Below are positions 35,201-45,978 of a stretch of 64,000 nucleotides of DNA, one piece after another. The stretch covers positions 19,760,021 to 19,824,020 of the forward strand of contig CM052362.1 in the NCBI GenBank assembly GCA_028551475.1. The letters are read 5' to 3'. The position numbers and the translations under genes are program-made. This DNA comes from Casuarina equisetifolia (taxonomy: Eukaryota; Streptophyta; Magnoliopsida; Fagales; Casuarinaceae). Position 1 is the stretch's first letter; every line of letters begins with the position of its first letter. The notes under the pieces are model-generated. The model worked only from the letters and a program-made list of their open reading frames with translations, was not told the origin of the DNA and ran no database searches.

Positions 35201-38200
35201 TTGTTTGTTAAGTCTTTTCTTTGTCTTGGTGGTCCAGTTCTTTGATTATTAGGCACCTTCTACAGAATAGTTAATGCTAAGAAATTCAATTATGAGCAGG
35301 ATTTTATTACCGACTCCAAATAGATTCTGCAAATCCTTGTATAAAAATGGCAGGAGCCCCACTGTTTTCTTGTCGCACAGACAACAAGATGGACAATGTT
35401 AACTGAGATTTTAGCATGCTGTCAGTCTCAATGATAGGATAATTGCTTCAAAAGGAATTTGAATAAGTTTCCTATATAATGACCAAAACACATAAGTTAA
35501 TCATATAACCCTTGATTAACAACATATGTTAGCACTACATCAAGCACAAGGAAACATTTGGCAAACCACAAAATTGGGACAGCCTTACATAGTGTATCCC
35601 TAAATTTTACAAGTTAGGTACTATGTAGATTTGATGTTTTTGCTCTCAAAATTGAAGTTCGACGGAACAAAACCTCGGTTTCCAAATATCCCCAATACAA
35701 GCCCAATAACACACAAAACAAAAATTGTGAAACTAAATTTATTGGTGCCCGCAAATAAAGTGACTTAGTGGCTTGGATAATATCCTTGAAAAAAAACAAT
35801 GAACAATTCGATGACGGATACCTGTCTCCAGATATTACTAGATGTCCACCCACCTTGATTTGTTTCAGGAACCTCCTGAATGTAGATTTAACAGCCTCCT
35901 AATTTTGAAAGGATTAATCAGTCAAAAATAGGACTACAAATAATGCTATAAGTTCCGTGAATGAAAAGCTTGACAATCAACGTACCTCATCTTGAAAGGT
36001 ATCAACATGCTCCCAATCTAGATTGGTCAACACAGCTAAGTAAGGTGATAATCCCAGAAAACAATCATCGTATTCATCAGCCTGTAACATGAAGTGCATG
36101 AACATAAAGGTGCAATCTTCCACACACAAAACAGCAGGGGAAGAAAAAGTAAAAGAAAGATTCATCTAAATTAGCAGTATTTCCCTTCTTGAGCTGGATC
36201 TAACATTTATAACAAAACACCAACCATTTTCATCAATAAATTGCCCAGTGATAGTAAAACTGTATTGTACTGTTAAGAAATGAGAATTTGATTTCTGTAT
36301 CTTGGTTTTTAGGTAGAAACAGATGGAACAAAATTCAGGACCAAAAATGCGTAGAAAATAAACGAATCGTCACAATAACTTCATTGAAATTAACATCCTC
36401 ATAATGCACTGTCAATGCTCTGTAATAATCAAACAGATTGAATTCTATTGTGAACATTAAGAGAAAAGGATACCTCCAGCACAAAATTTTGACCACAACC
36501 TGAGATGATATTTCTGTCTGGAAACTGCAAAGGAAAGCTTCAATCATTTCCAACATCTATCACTACCAAGACAAGTGTATCAACAACATAAAAAACAAGG
36601 CCAGATTGAAAATGTAAAGTTCAGTGAAAAGAAGAAACCAGTTAAGAGAACTAATCTGAGCAAATGATCAAAGAAGTTTTAGATTTGTAAAGCTCAGCTT
36701 TTCTACCAAGCTGGTCAAAGTACAATTGTACCTGTGGCACCTTTGCCCCAACAACAGCTGTAAGATCATGACCCATAGCTTTTAAGACATACGCCAGCAT
36801 ACTTGCTGTAGTACTCTTCCCTGCATAAACAATCAAATAAATTGTCTGATACACATCAAGGGGAATTAAGATTAAAATTATGGTGACTTACTAAATTGAA
36901 AGAAGACTGAATGTCACCCCAACATACTTGCAATATTACAACCTATTATTGAATTCAAAAAAGATAGTACTACCAGATGATTAGTAACTTGGTTAATTCA
37001 GTAGCAAAAGACAATCTATGGTTTACATCCACAAAAAATCAGCCAAGCAGTGCTTCTTCAATTTAATCCCGAATGACAACATCAACTATTGACAAGTCCG
37101 AGCAAATCACAATCAGTAAGAATGGTAGCTTGTAATATACCATGGCTGCCACTAACAGCAATAAGATTGAAACCCTGTGTTAGCCTTGCCAGCCAATAAT
37201 CACGCTTGTATCTGTAACAGCAAGTGGTAAGAGAAAATCAAGTAGAGTAAACAACGTACCACGTTTCATATATCAAACAGTAGAAACTACCATCAAAAGC
37301 CTAGTGAAACAAAAAGTCGATTAAATAGTTTGGAAATATAACGTTTAAACAAATTTGCCTCCAGAAGCAAACCAAAGATGGTTCCAATAGATCGTATGAT
37401 GAGAACAGGAAAAGTAATTCCAGAATTGTAAAAGATGTCAAAGTTGACACATGGTTGATGTTACTGACACAGGTACTCCAGCAGAGTTCGCATGCAAAAT
37501 CTCCACATTGTCTTGAGGAATAGCACTCGACACAACAATTGCATCAGGTAATCTCGATTTCCCGATCCCTTTCAAATTTGAGACTGAATGACCTATATGC
37601 AACCGTGCCCCTGCCTCTAGTAGGTCATCCATGAAGCTGCTCCATACCATATCTGAGCCACTAACCTCAAAGCCCTACAACCAATTCGCACCCTTAGTAT
37701 ACCTTAGAATTATTAACTTGTAACGCCTTGGCATTAACAACAAGCAACAAAATTAGACCTTAATGCAAGCTTTATGCCAACAAAACGATCAATTTGGTTT
37801 CTGAGAATAATTTTTTTTTTCAATAAGCTTTATTTGGTTGCTGATGAAGTCTAGGAGATAAGAGAAAGAGCTACCTAAATCTTATTTCCCAAATGATGGA
37901 AATCAAATTGAACGGTTCCATTCCCTAGTAAAGTTCAACGATTAAGAACAGAGAAACAATAAAAACATGAGACACGAAATCTCATCCTCCTTTTCTCCAA
38001 TTTTTCCGTCGGCAACCAAACAGAGTACAAATCAGTTGTTCTCAAACTCAACATATAAGAAGACGGTCTAGCTCCGTTGAGCTCTTGTAATCTAGGAAAA
38101 GAACTCGCAACGTTGAATGTTAAGTAAAAAAAGATGATAAGTACTTTCGTATCCGGTTCCATTATCCTTTCCCTGACGAACCATACTCGGTTTTCATTCT

Positions 38201-38450
38201 TCTCGTCCAGACATTTCTCTGGGACTGATCTGTCCCCACCGGTTTCCCTCGAGAGCAGGACAGATGCTCCAATGTGAGTGGTTGTGGAACAGAGCAAAGT
38301 CCCGCTGCGACGCATCGGAAAGAGGGGCTTGCTCTTCTCCAGAAAATAAACACAGTTCGACGGAAACAGTGCCGGAAAATTCAGCGCGTGGGATCTTCCC
38401 GGGAAAGTGATCTCCATTGAAGCTGGCTGAGTTATGAGTGGGAAAGACAT
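32222..38450 (-). pseudogene. murC: Decaying murC (UDP-N-acetylmuramate-L-alanine ligase)
   Basis: MurC adds L-Ala to UDP-MurNAc in peptidoglycan synthesis; plant copies derive from the plastid ancestor. Fourteen exons remain: 38145-38450, 37469-37674, 37141-37211, 36732-36820, 36474-36524, 35986-36081, 35822-35898, 34432-34627, 33822-33896, 33302-33553, 33112-33181, 32942-33037, 32386-32457, 32222-32289. Kept motifs: GFEVSGSD, the ATP loop [41 protein letters not shown] and VSGRDLA. Three defects: (1) no exon for the N-terminal Rossmann GxGGxG motif between 37674 and 38145; (2) exon 33302-33553 is one base too long and hits TAG before [10 protein letters not shown]; (3) exon 32386-32457 is out of phase and stops before VVLTLGAG. 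That exon also has a GC donor. Alternative acceptors do not rescue the frame. Assembly error is the main alternative. Confidence 0.85.
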
Positions 38451-41399
38451 CTAACTTTTGCGCCAAAAGAAGTTTGATTAGGCTCAGTTATGGAGGAAAG
38501 TGCTGAACAGGGCCTAGTTCAGACCAATGTGTTAAGTTGGGCTTCTATATGCCTTCTTCCTTGAAAGGTGTGTTGTGTGTCAAAATTTGGGCTTCATTAT
38601 GTAACGGAGTACGGGATTAGCGGGGTTAGTTTGTGTTAGGCTAGGTTTCTCATCCATTAGTGTGGAAATAGGTTTTTTTTTTTATAGTATTGAACTAGGA
38701 TTTTTTTAAAATTTCTCTATAAATAAGGAAAATATAAAAAAATTTAGTTGTCAGTTAAGAGAGTCCCCTTTAAAAACTAATTGGTTGGAAAGAACTCTTT
38801 TTATAAATTTTAGTTGATAAGAGAATTTACAAGAGACTTATACGAAGATAAAAAAAATATAAGAAAACTTAATGAGAAGAAATTATAGAAAATGAATATT
38901 CCGAACCTTTTAAATTTATTATGTTTGAGTGTATGTATTTTTATATTTATGTGTTTAATTTCTATATAAATGACACGAGTTGATTGAATTCTCTCGACAA
39001 ATAGTGTTGGAACAAGGTTTAATCCTCAACAGTTTGCTAATGCGGCTGACTGTTGCCAATAAGAGAGCAAACAAGGAAGCTGAACTTGTTGGTTCAGGAA
39101 TAGGCCAAAGTCTACTGAGTTGAAAAAATCTACAACTTTTCCTCCTATTTTGGGTTTGACCATTGTCAAAAAGCATGGTGTTGAGGGCATGAAGTGGGAG
39201 ACCAGATGGCCAACACGGGCCCGAGCTCCACCAGCTTGGGTCGGTATGGCGGTGGTGAAAATCCGCTGTCCACCCGATCCCACATCGAACCGTTTACAGA
39301 AAAAGGAACAAACGATGATTAAAGCAGATGCCAGTCTCATTCTGCCACGTACATTGTGGTTGAGTTGAATACCCAATCTCATGGAGACAAAAAGAAATTA
39401 AAAGAGAAAGGAGCTGTTTCTGGGTTTGAATCTGAACCTACTCTTAGCTTTGAGTTTATCAATTGATTGCTGACTTCCACGTTGCCATTTCCAAGCAATT
39501 TCTTCGGTGGGAATCGATGCCTGCCAATACAAAGATAAGTTTGCTAAAAAAGTGCATTTTGACGTCGGGAGCAATCATGCAATTATGCAGTGTTCAATGC
39601 ATCAGCCAAATCAATTTATAATGTTCCGACCAAGAGGACCATGTTTTTTGACTACTTTAAATAACGTTAAAAGTTATAGCTACGTGGGATGTTTTGTGAG
39701 ACACTGGCAGGTATTGGTTAGGGGCAGAATTTAGAACGCGTTAAGCATGGACTGTGGGAGTCGTCATCCATTTAGTGCATTGAGGCACTTTATACTGGAG
39801 AGGAAAGTTGGCGGACCAACAATGGAGGTGCTATTTGCAGTTCACACGCATACCATGAGTCGGCCCAATGAGGTGCGTCCGGTGTTGCCCGTCGGACTAG
39901 TCTTGGACTATCTTTCTGCGAAAGTTCTACTGGTCTGCTTTTCTGGTGCGACCATGTGGTCCAATAGGACGTTGTCTTCCTTCTTTTATTTCTTCGTCAC
40001 CTTTTCCCCTAACCCTAAGAATAAAAGATTACACTAACTTGGTGGACTAAATGGACCATGACAAGTGTTTCTTTTTTGGATATTATATTTTATAAAAAAT
40101 TCATATTTAAGTTAAAACCTTAATGCATTATGTATAAAAGCTATCTCTTTATTTTAATTTTTTATTTGCGACTTAACACATTTCCTCACCTATGCATGAG
40201 GTAATACTTTTTACAAAAATATTTATTCACAAGCAAATAGGCAAATTAATTGAATTTAGATCTTTAATAATATGGTTCAACCTTATACCATCTTGCTATA
40301 GTAGCTTTTGCATGTTTCCTAAGCTTCCTCATATCCATAAAGAAAGAAGCTTACCAATATTTATATAGGTGCTAAAGAATAACACGATAATACCATATTA
40401 TATTTTATTAAAAATAATCTATTTATAACTTAAAAGTCTAAAACATTAAGTAAAATAACTTATTTTCTTTATAAGTTACTTTTTTAAATTTTTATTGAAA
40501 AGTGTGATATAAACTCTTAGATTGACTTTTTAGATAAAAACAAATTTTAAACAGAGTCCAACGCGGCCAGTCCTCACCTACTAAAATTGACTGATACACA
40601 TCTGCTTACCCATTTATGTTTAGTTTTCTTGTTTGTTATTTTAATCAGGAAGGTAGACATAGAAGGGAAGACGACAATTGGAGAATTGTTGGTGTTACTG
40701 TACAATCACCAAAGATCAAATGGTGGAAGCTTCCTAATTTGCTATTTAGATCTTCAATAGACCATTTTAGTAATATGAATCAACCTTATACCGTCTTATT
40801 AACATGGGCATTTGCGTATTTCTTGAGCTTATCCATATCTATAAAGATATTTAAAAAGCTTATCCTTATGTATATACGTGTTAAAGAAGAACATAATAAT
40901 ACCATATTAGGTTTTATAAAAAATAACCTATTTTTGAGTTAAATTTTTAAAACATTAAATAAAAGAATCCACCTTTTATAAATTACTTTTCAAATTTTTA
41001 GTTCTTTCATGTGAAACTTAATGTTGAATAGTGTAATGCAAATTCTTTAATTAAATTTTTAGATGAAAACCAGTTTTAAACAAAGTCCAACCCGGTCAGT
41101 CCTCACCTATTGCAATTGACTAATATACATCTGCTTGGCCATTTATGTTTGGTTTTCTTGTTTGTTCTTTTAATGACATAGAAGGGAAAACGACCATCGG
41201 AGAATTGTTGGTGCAACTGTAAAAACACTAAAGATCAAATGGTGGGAAGCTTCCCAATTTGCTATTTCATTTTTTTTTTTTTCCATTTTTCATTTTTCCT
41301 GTCCTTGTACAGAGCTGAGGGCTTCAAACCCAGTAATATTTATCACTCTAATTTCACTACCCCGATTATTATGGAACAAAAACGGAGTCCTCTCAATGG
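38451..41399. other. Intergenic between the murC relic and carotene hydroxylase
   Basis: AT-rich at 38640-38990 and 40070-41100, with a more mixed-composition stretch at 39000-40000 where short open frames show no recognisable protein. The right half consists largely of the tandem repeat listed separately. Confidence 0.45.
40240..41268 (+). repeat. Two-copy tandem repeat, about 510-bp unit
   Basis: Copy 1 (about 40240-40746) and copy 2 (about 40747-41268) share many long phrases in the same order, for example CAACCTTATACC, CATCTGCTT, CATTTATGTTT, TTTTCTTGTTTGTT, GGAGAATTGTTGGTG and AAGATCAAATGG. Divergence with small indels is clear, so it is old. It ends about 130 bases from the carotene hydroxylase stop codon. 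Confidence 0.85.
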
Positions 41400-42167
41400 C
41401 TATGAAGCGTCATATGATTTGCTTCTCCTGTTGATCAACTTCTCCAACTCTTCCAGGCCTCCCACTTCTTCCAGCTCCTTTGGTCCCAAAAACAAGCCAT
41501 ACGGCACACCATCGAACTTGTCGGAGTGATGGAGCTGCAGCAGACATCAAATCAAACCAACCAAATCTTCACAGTTAAATTTGTCTTCACAGAAGTTTAA
41601 ACAAATATTTGTTTGGAGCAATAAGTTAGTGGAATGACTGATGAACCGAAGTACCTTGTGAGCTGAAGCCACCCGTCTGAAGTAAGGCACGTTGGCGATG
41701 GGCCCGACCGGGAATCTTTTGTGAACCAGACCATCGTGGACGAACATGTACGCCATGCCAAACACAGTAATTCCAAGGCCCTGCTCCAATCCAAACATGT
41801 CAATACGGGAAAATCGTGGGTCATTTTCGTTTTATAAATAATTGATTCCCAATCCCCGTACGCAACAAGTATGATTAAACCGTTAACAAGGAATATTAAA
41901 ATCGATACGGAAAGATTACGAGAGAGGATGAGAGGGAGAGAGACTCACAGCGCCAAAGCACAGCCCTGGAACGAGGCCCTTGTGGAAGAAACCATAGGAA
42001 AGGAGAGCAATAGCTGGGACAGCGTTGGTTATGGCGAAAACATCGTTGAGCTCGAAGGGACCCTCTCTAGGTCGATGGTGGGACTGCAAATCGGAAAAAC
42101 TCAAACTTTTAGGTCGCAGAATCCCTGGCCTTTTACATGATTTTGGCTTTCCAATTCATTTTTGGCT

Positions 42168-42209
<42 letters not shown>

Positions 42210-42563
42210 AGGATAGAGGTATTGAAAACGAACCTCATGCATATGCCACAAGGAAGCATGCCAGAGAGCTTTGTGAGCCCATCTTGCCCAAAACTCCATA
42301 CCCACCTGGAAATCAAAATTACCCACTACATTTCGGCATCCAAATCATCCCAAAACGAACGAATTCCGAAATTCAACAACAATCCGGTTGTTAACAGAAA
42401 GAAAGGAGAAAAAGGGAACCCACCGCAGCACCCACGGAAAGAGCAAATGTACCAAGCATTTCAGTCAACGGGACTTCCCCTCCCTATAACAAAACGAAAC
42501 CCAACTTCCATCACGCAAAGCGTATACACGAGCATATTCTTTGACAAGAGAGACAGGCGGATG

Positions 42564-42614
<51 letters not shown>

Positions 42615-43001
42615 TACCTCCATTTGCCAAGAAAATCTATAATAAACAGCCATGATAGCCATAGAAGTTATACCAAAGCTAGACATCACAGCAGCGACCA
42701 GATAAGTAAACCTCTCCGATTTCTTCCTGGCCAACCTCTCGATCATACGTGGAGATGGGATCTGAGGATTAATACCGTCAGGGGGGAGTTCTTCCCGTTT
42801 GAGATTCTCCAACTGAGAATTTCGTTTTTGGTCCCCCATGATCACGCAGACAGTGAAGCAGGTTTTTCTTCTGGTTTTGTGAATTTTGCCATGGCGCAGA
42901 GCCACGCGGCTGGAGAAGGGTGAGGATTTTTGGAGGAAGGGGAGATGATAAGACAAACCAAACGGTTTGGAGGTTGCGGCGGCGGAGAGTCCAACCGCCA
43001 T
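41400..43001 (-). CDS. BCH: Beta-carotene 3-hydroxylase, chloroplastic (non-haem di-iron)
   Basis: Plastid membrane enzyme that hydroxylates the beta-rings of beta-carotene to give zeaxanthin via beta-cryptoxanthin, using a di-iron centre and ferredoxin. Six exons: 42618-43001, 42424-42483, 42234-42305, 41949-42083, 41655-41780 and 41400-41534, 303 residues, every junction in phase. ATG 43001 (MAVGLSAAATSKPF) opens a transit peptide of about 55 residues. All iron-ligand His clusters are present: H159-H164 (HKALWH), H171-H175 (HESHH), H232-H237 (HDGLVH) and H258-H262 (HKLHH). Four hydrophobic segments surround them. Arabidopsis orthologues are BETA-OHASE1 (At4g25700) and BETA-OHASE2 (At5g52570), which share neighbours with this window. 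Introns 1 and 3 carry long GA repeats. Confidence 0.97.
42172..42206 (+). repeat. (GA)n microsatellite in BCH intron 3
   Basis: About 17 GA units, 28 bases from the end of exon 3. Read on the coding strand it is a CT tract just inside the intron. Confidence 0.95.
42565..42611 (+). repeat. (GA)n microsatellite in BCH intron 1
   Basis: About 23 GA units in the 134-base intron 1, starting only six bases from the exon 1 donor; on the coding strand a CT tract fills a third of the intron. Confidence 0.95.
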
Positions 43002-45978
43002 GGTAGCGTCCAGTCCCAAACCTTGAGATTTAACAAAAGCTGAAAGAGAGAGGCAGGAGACAGAGACAGAAGCAGAGAGGGAGAGTGTACAGTTCTCGCG
43101 TACCCTGACGAGTCCAAGGGGGCCTGGACTGCCGAAGAAAGCTGCGTTGCTCTCGTTTTAGCGTCTGAAGAGAAGGGCGGGTTTAAATGCACGTAGACCA
43201 CATCTTTTTTTAAGACTTGGATGATGTGGTCGTTCACGTGTCCACAATTAAAAAATGACCGAAGACGGATGCCACCACTTTTTTCTTCATTTGCAATTAT
43301 GCCATTCTGTTGGGTCAAATAATTGAAATAGGTTATTAGACGGGTCCAACTACCATATCTCAAAGTCAAAAGCTTGATTAAATCTAGACTTAAGTGAGAT
43401 TTACAATGGGTTGTTACCGCGTTGCACCAATTGTAAATATTTATAGTGCGGAGTCATTTTCAATCCTCGTGCTTAAAAAATCTAATTTCGTAGTTTGTAA
43501 AGCAATCAGGGGTGAACATTGGGAAAGTGGGGACTAAAGCGTGGACAACATATGGCAACACATGTCAGCTCGGGAGCAGAGAATGTGAGGCCGAGGGGCC
43601 GCCGCAGGATTACGAGCGAGCATCGGTCGGCGAATCACATCGCATATTGCTAAAAAAGACAACCTTAGCTAGGAATTACACGCTGTCTATCGGTGACACG
43701 TAGCAGCAAGCTTAGCCCATGGGTACCTTTTCGGAGATGTGATTATTGCGTCCAACGCGGGGTTGGCCTAAATTTGAACACCAAAAACGGGTTACGTGTC
43801 AGATCGCTGCCGACAAATCGACACCTGTCAACTACGTACTATATTGGATGTGTTTCTGAGAGCACCACACGTTTCTTGTTTTGGCGATGATTATGGTGAA
43901 CTTGTTGTGTTGGGGTTACTGGGAGGGTCAATAAAGAACAAGCGTCCTTGGTCGCCGGTGAGCTCTGGTGACATCGATGGTGATCTTTTCGAATTGTTCC
44001 ATGAGAAAACAGATATTTTACAGGCATGGGAATTCTCTTTCCATGGACCAGGACCACAAGCTCGATGCCGGCAGGCCATTTTATAAATGCGATTTGTGTA
44101 CCTTCTATTGTAAAGTCTAAAAGCTTAATTATAAGTTAGTTTAATGGGTGAAGGAATATGTTTTCATTGCCATAAGCAATTATACTTTGGATATAAAATT
44201 TTTGTCTTGCGTATATGTCTTTACATGTAGAACAAATTCAATATAAATACCAATACCTTACAAAAAGACTAAGTTAATTCAAAAATTTTAAAAATATCTT
44301 TTTATTTAAGTTCCATTATAAGATATTTCAATTTTTGTACAAAATTTTCATCTTACACACATTTTTCATCAAATTTTATGTGATCTTTGAATACTTGGGA
44401 CAGTTATCAACACTTTTTCTATAGTAACTATATGGCGAGAGGTCAATTTTTTTTTTTTTTTTTATCAACATTTGGTTCATATTACATTCTTCCAATAGAT
44501 ATACAAGAATCCTTCCGTGTTAACCCTGATATTTAAACTTATGCCGAGGAAAATTAAAGAATGTTGAAAGTGACATCAGGCCTATAAAGAGATGCAGGTT
44601 GTCGACAAAATTAAGACATGATTGAGTAAAAGCTGCTGGAAAATTGTACAAAAATTTACATTAACATTTGATTTTCAACCTTCTCTACTTAGTTCTCTTG
44701 CTTTTATTTATTTTTATTTTTTTAATATTATAATAGATATTAAATTAACACATATAAAGCATTGAACTTTAGATCTCACCATTATAAATCTTTATTAATT
44801 TAACATTGAACTGGCTGGCTAAGCCACTGCAAATTTTTGTTCAGATAAGCAATTCAAACGCTATAGTTGAATGCGGCTAATAATACCCAACTGAAGCCTG
44901 GTATACAACGTACGAACTGAACCATGCCTTATCGCGAGATTTCACGTGATTCCGACTGTCTTCCTTGCTTCCTGCCTACAAGTTTTTGAACTTATACGGC
45001 TACCCAGTGGCTGAGTGAGGAGAACGGAAAGGATGGGCAAAACAGGACGGCGAATATGTACCTTATCCGTTGTGCTCCTTAAAGGAAAGAACCTTAAAAA
45101 GTGAAAAAGCTAGAGAAGAAGACAAGAGTATGGTGGATGTATGGGCGATCATCTCAAAAAACACTAGGAAAAAGGGGGGAAGGATTGTGAAATAAAGTAA
45201 GTTGAAATTATCACGCCGTAAATGGTTCAATCAGTCAAGCAAGCAAGCAAGATCTTATCGTTGTACACAGTATCACAAGCACAAGCAAGATCTTATCGTT
45301 GTACACAGTATCACAAGCACGTGTTCAGTAAAAGCGAAAAACGACAGATACCAACTTGCTTTACCAAACAGGAAGCTGGACGCCCATAAATTCTAAAGTG
45401 GTATAGTTCCTAGCCTAAAGGTCAAAGAACAGTTGAATTTAGCTAGGATCTACTTCCCTTACTCTTGTTTTTATTAGGTATAATCATCGTAAAGTTGAAC
45501 CAGTGTCAAGCAGAATGGTGCTCTTCTGTGTTGGAAACGACAGCCGATGGTACGTCTCCTCCATCCTCTCTCAATTACGTATCAAATTCTAACAGAAGAG
45601 ATGACTTGAATTTTACTGTACAAGTCTTGTAATTGAAACCTTCAGAAATTTTTATTCCAAACCCCTCAAATCCCTCAATCAACGCAGGGACCCACGCAAC
45701 TCCGAGATCACCTAAAGATGAAAGCAAAAAGCAAAGAGATTAACCATACCGTTCTCTTTCCACACGCTACACTTGCTTAACTTCACTGCCATGTATGTTT
45801 TTTCTGAAAGATTTGCCAGAGCAGGATAGTTAATTCTCAGAAGCACCCAAAGAAGAAAGAAAGGTGAGCCTATTTGTCCTGTATTTGACGCATTTATCTT
45901 CCACATACTCCCTCCCACACATCCTTTTAAATTGCCATCTGCTTCTGCATGAAGAGTAATTGTTTCCCTCCGCAGGCC
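43002..45978. other. Intergenic: BCH promoter to first polygalacturonase
   Basis: The first 150 bases are the GA-rich BCH leader. The rest contains AT-rich DNA, a short mixed-composition patch (about 43500-44090) with no recognisable gene, and a 39-base tandem duplication near 45244. The last few hundred bases serve as promoter for the plus-strand polygalacturonase. Confidence 0.4.
45244..45321 (+). repeat. Perfect 38-bp tandem duplication
   Basis: Two adjacent copies, period 38, each containing GATCTTATCGTTGTACACAG and TATCACAAGCAC. It is identical across the unit, so it is recent. No gene overlaps it. Confidence 0.92.

Noticed and set aside
37935..38144. Read-through extension of murC exon 1
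   Set aside because: A phase-0 donor at 38144 precedes it, and the extension has no MurC similarity.
42222..42923. Long plus-strand open frame of 233 codons
   Set aside because: It lies antisense across three exons of carotene hydroxylase and translates the GA repeat as Arg-Glu; no family resemblance.
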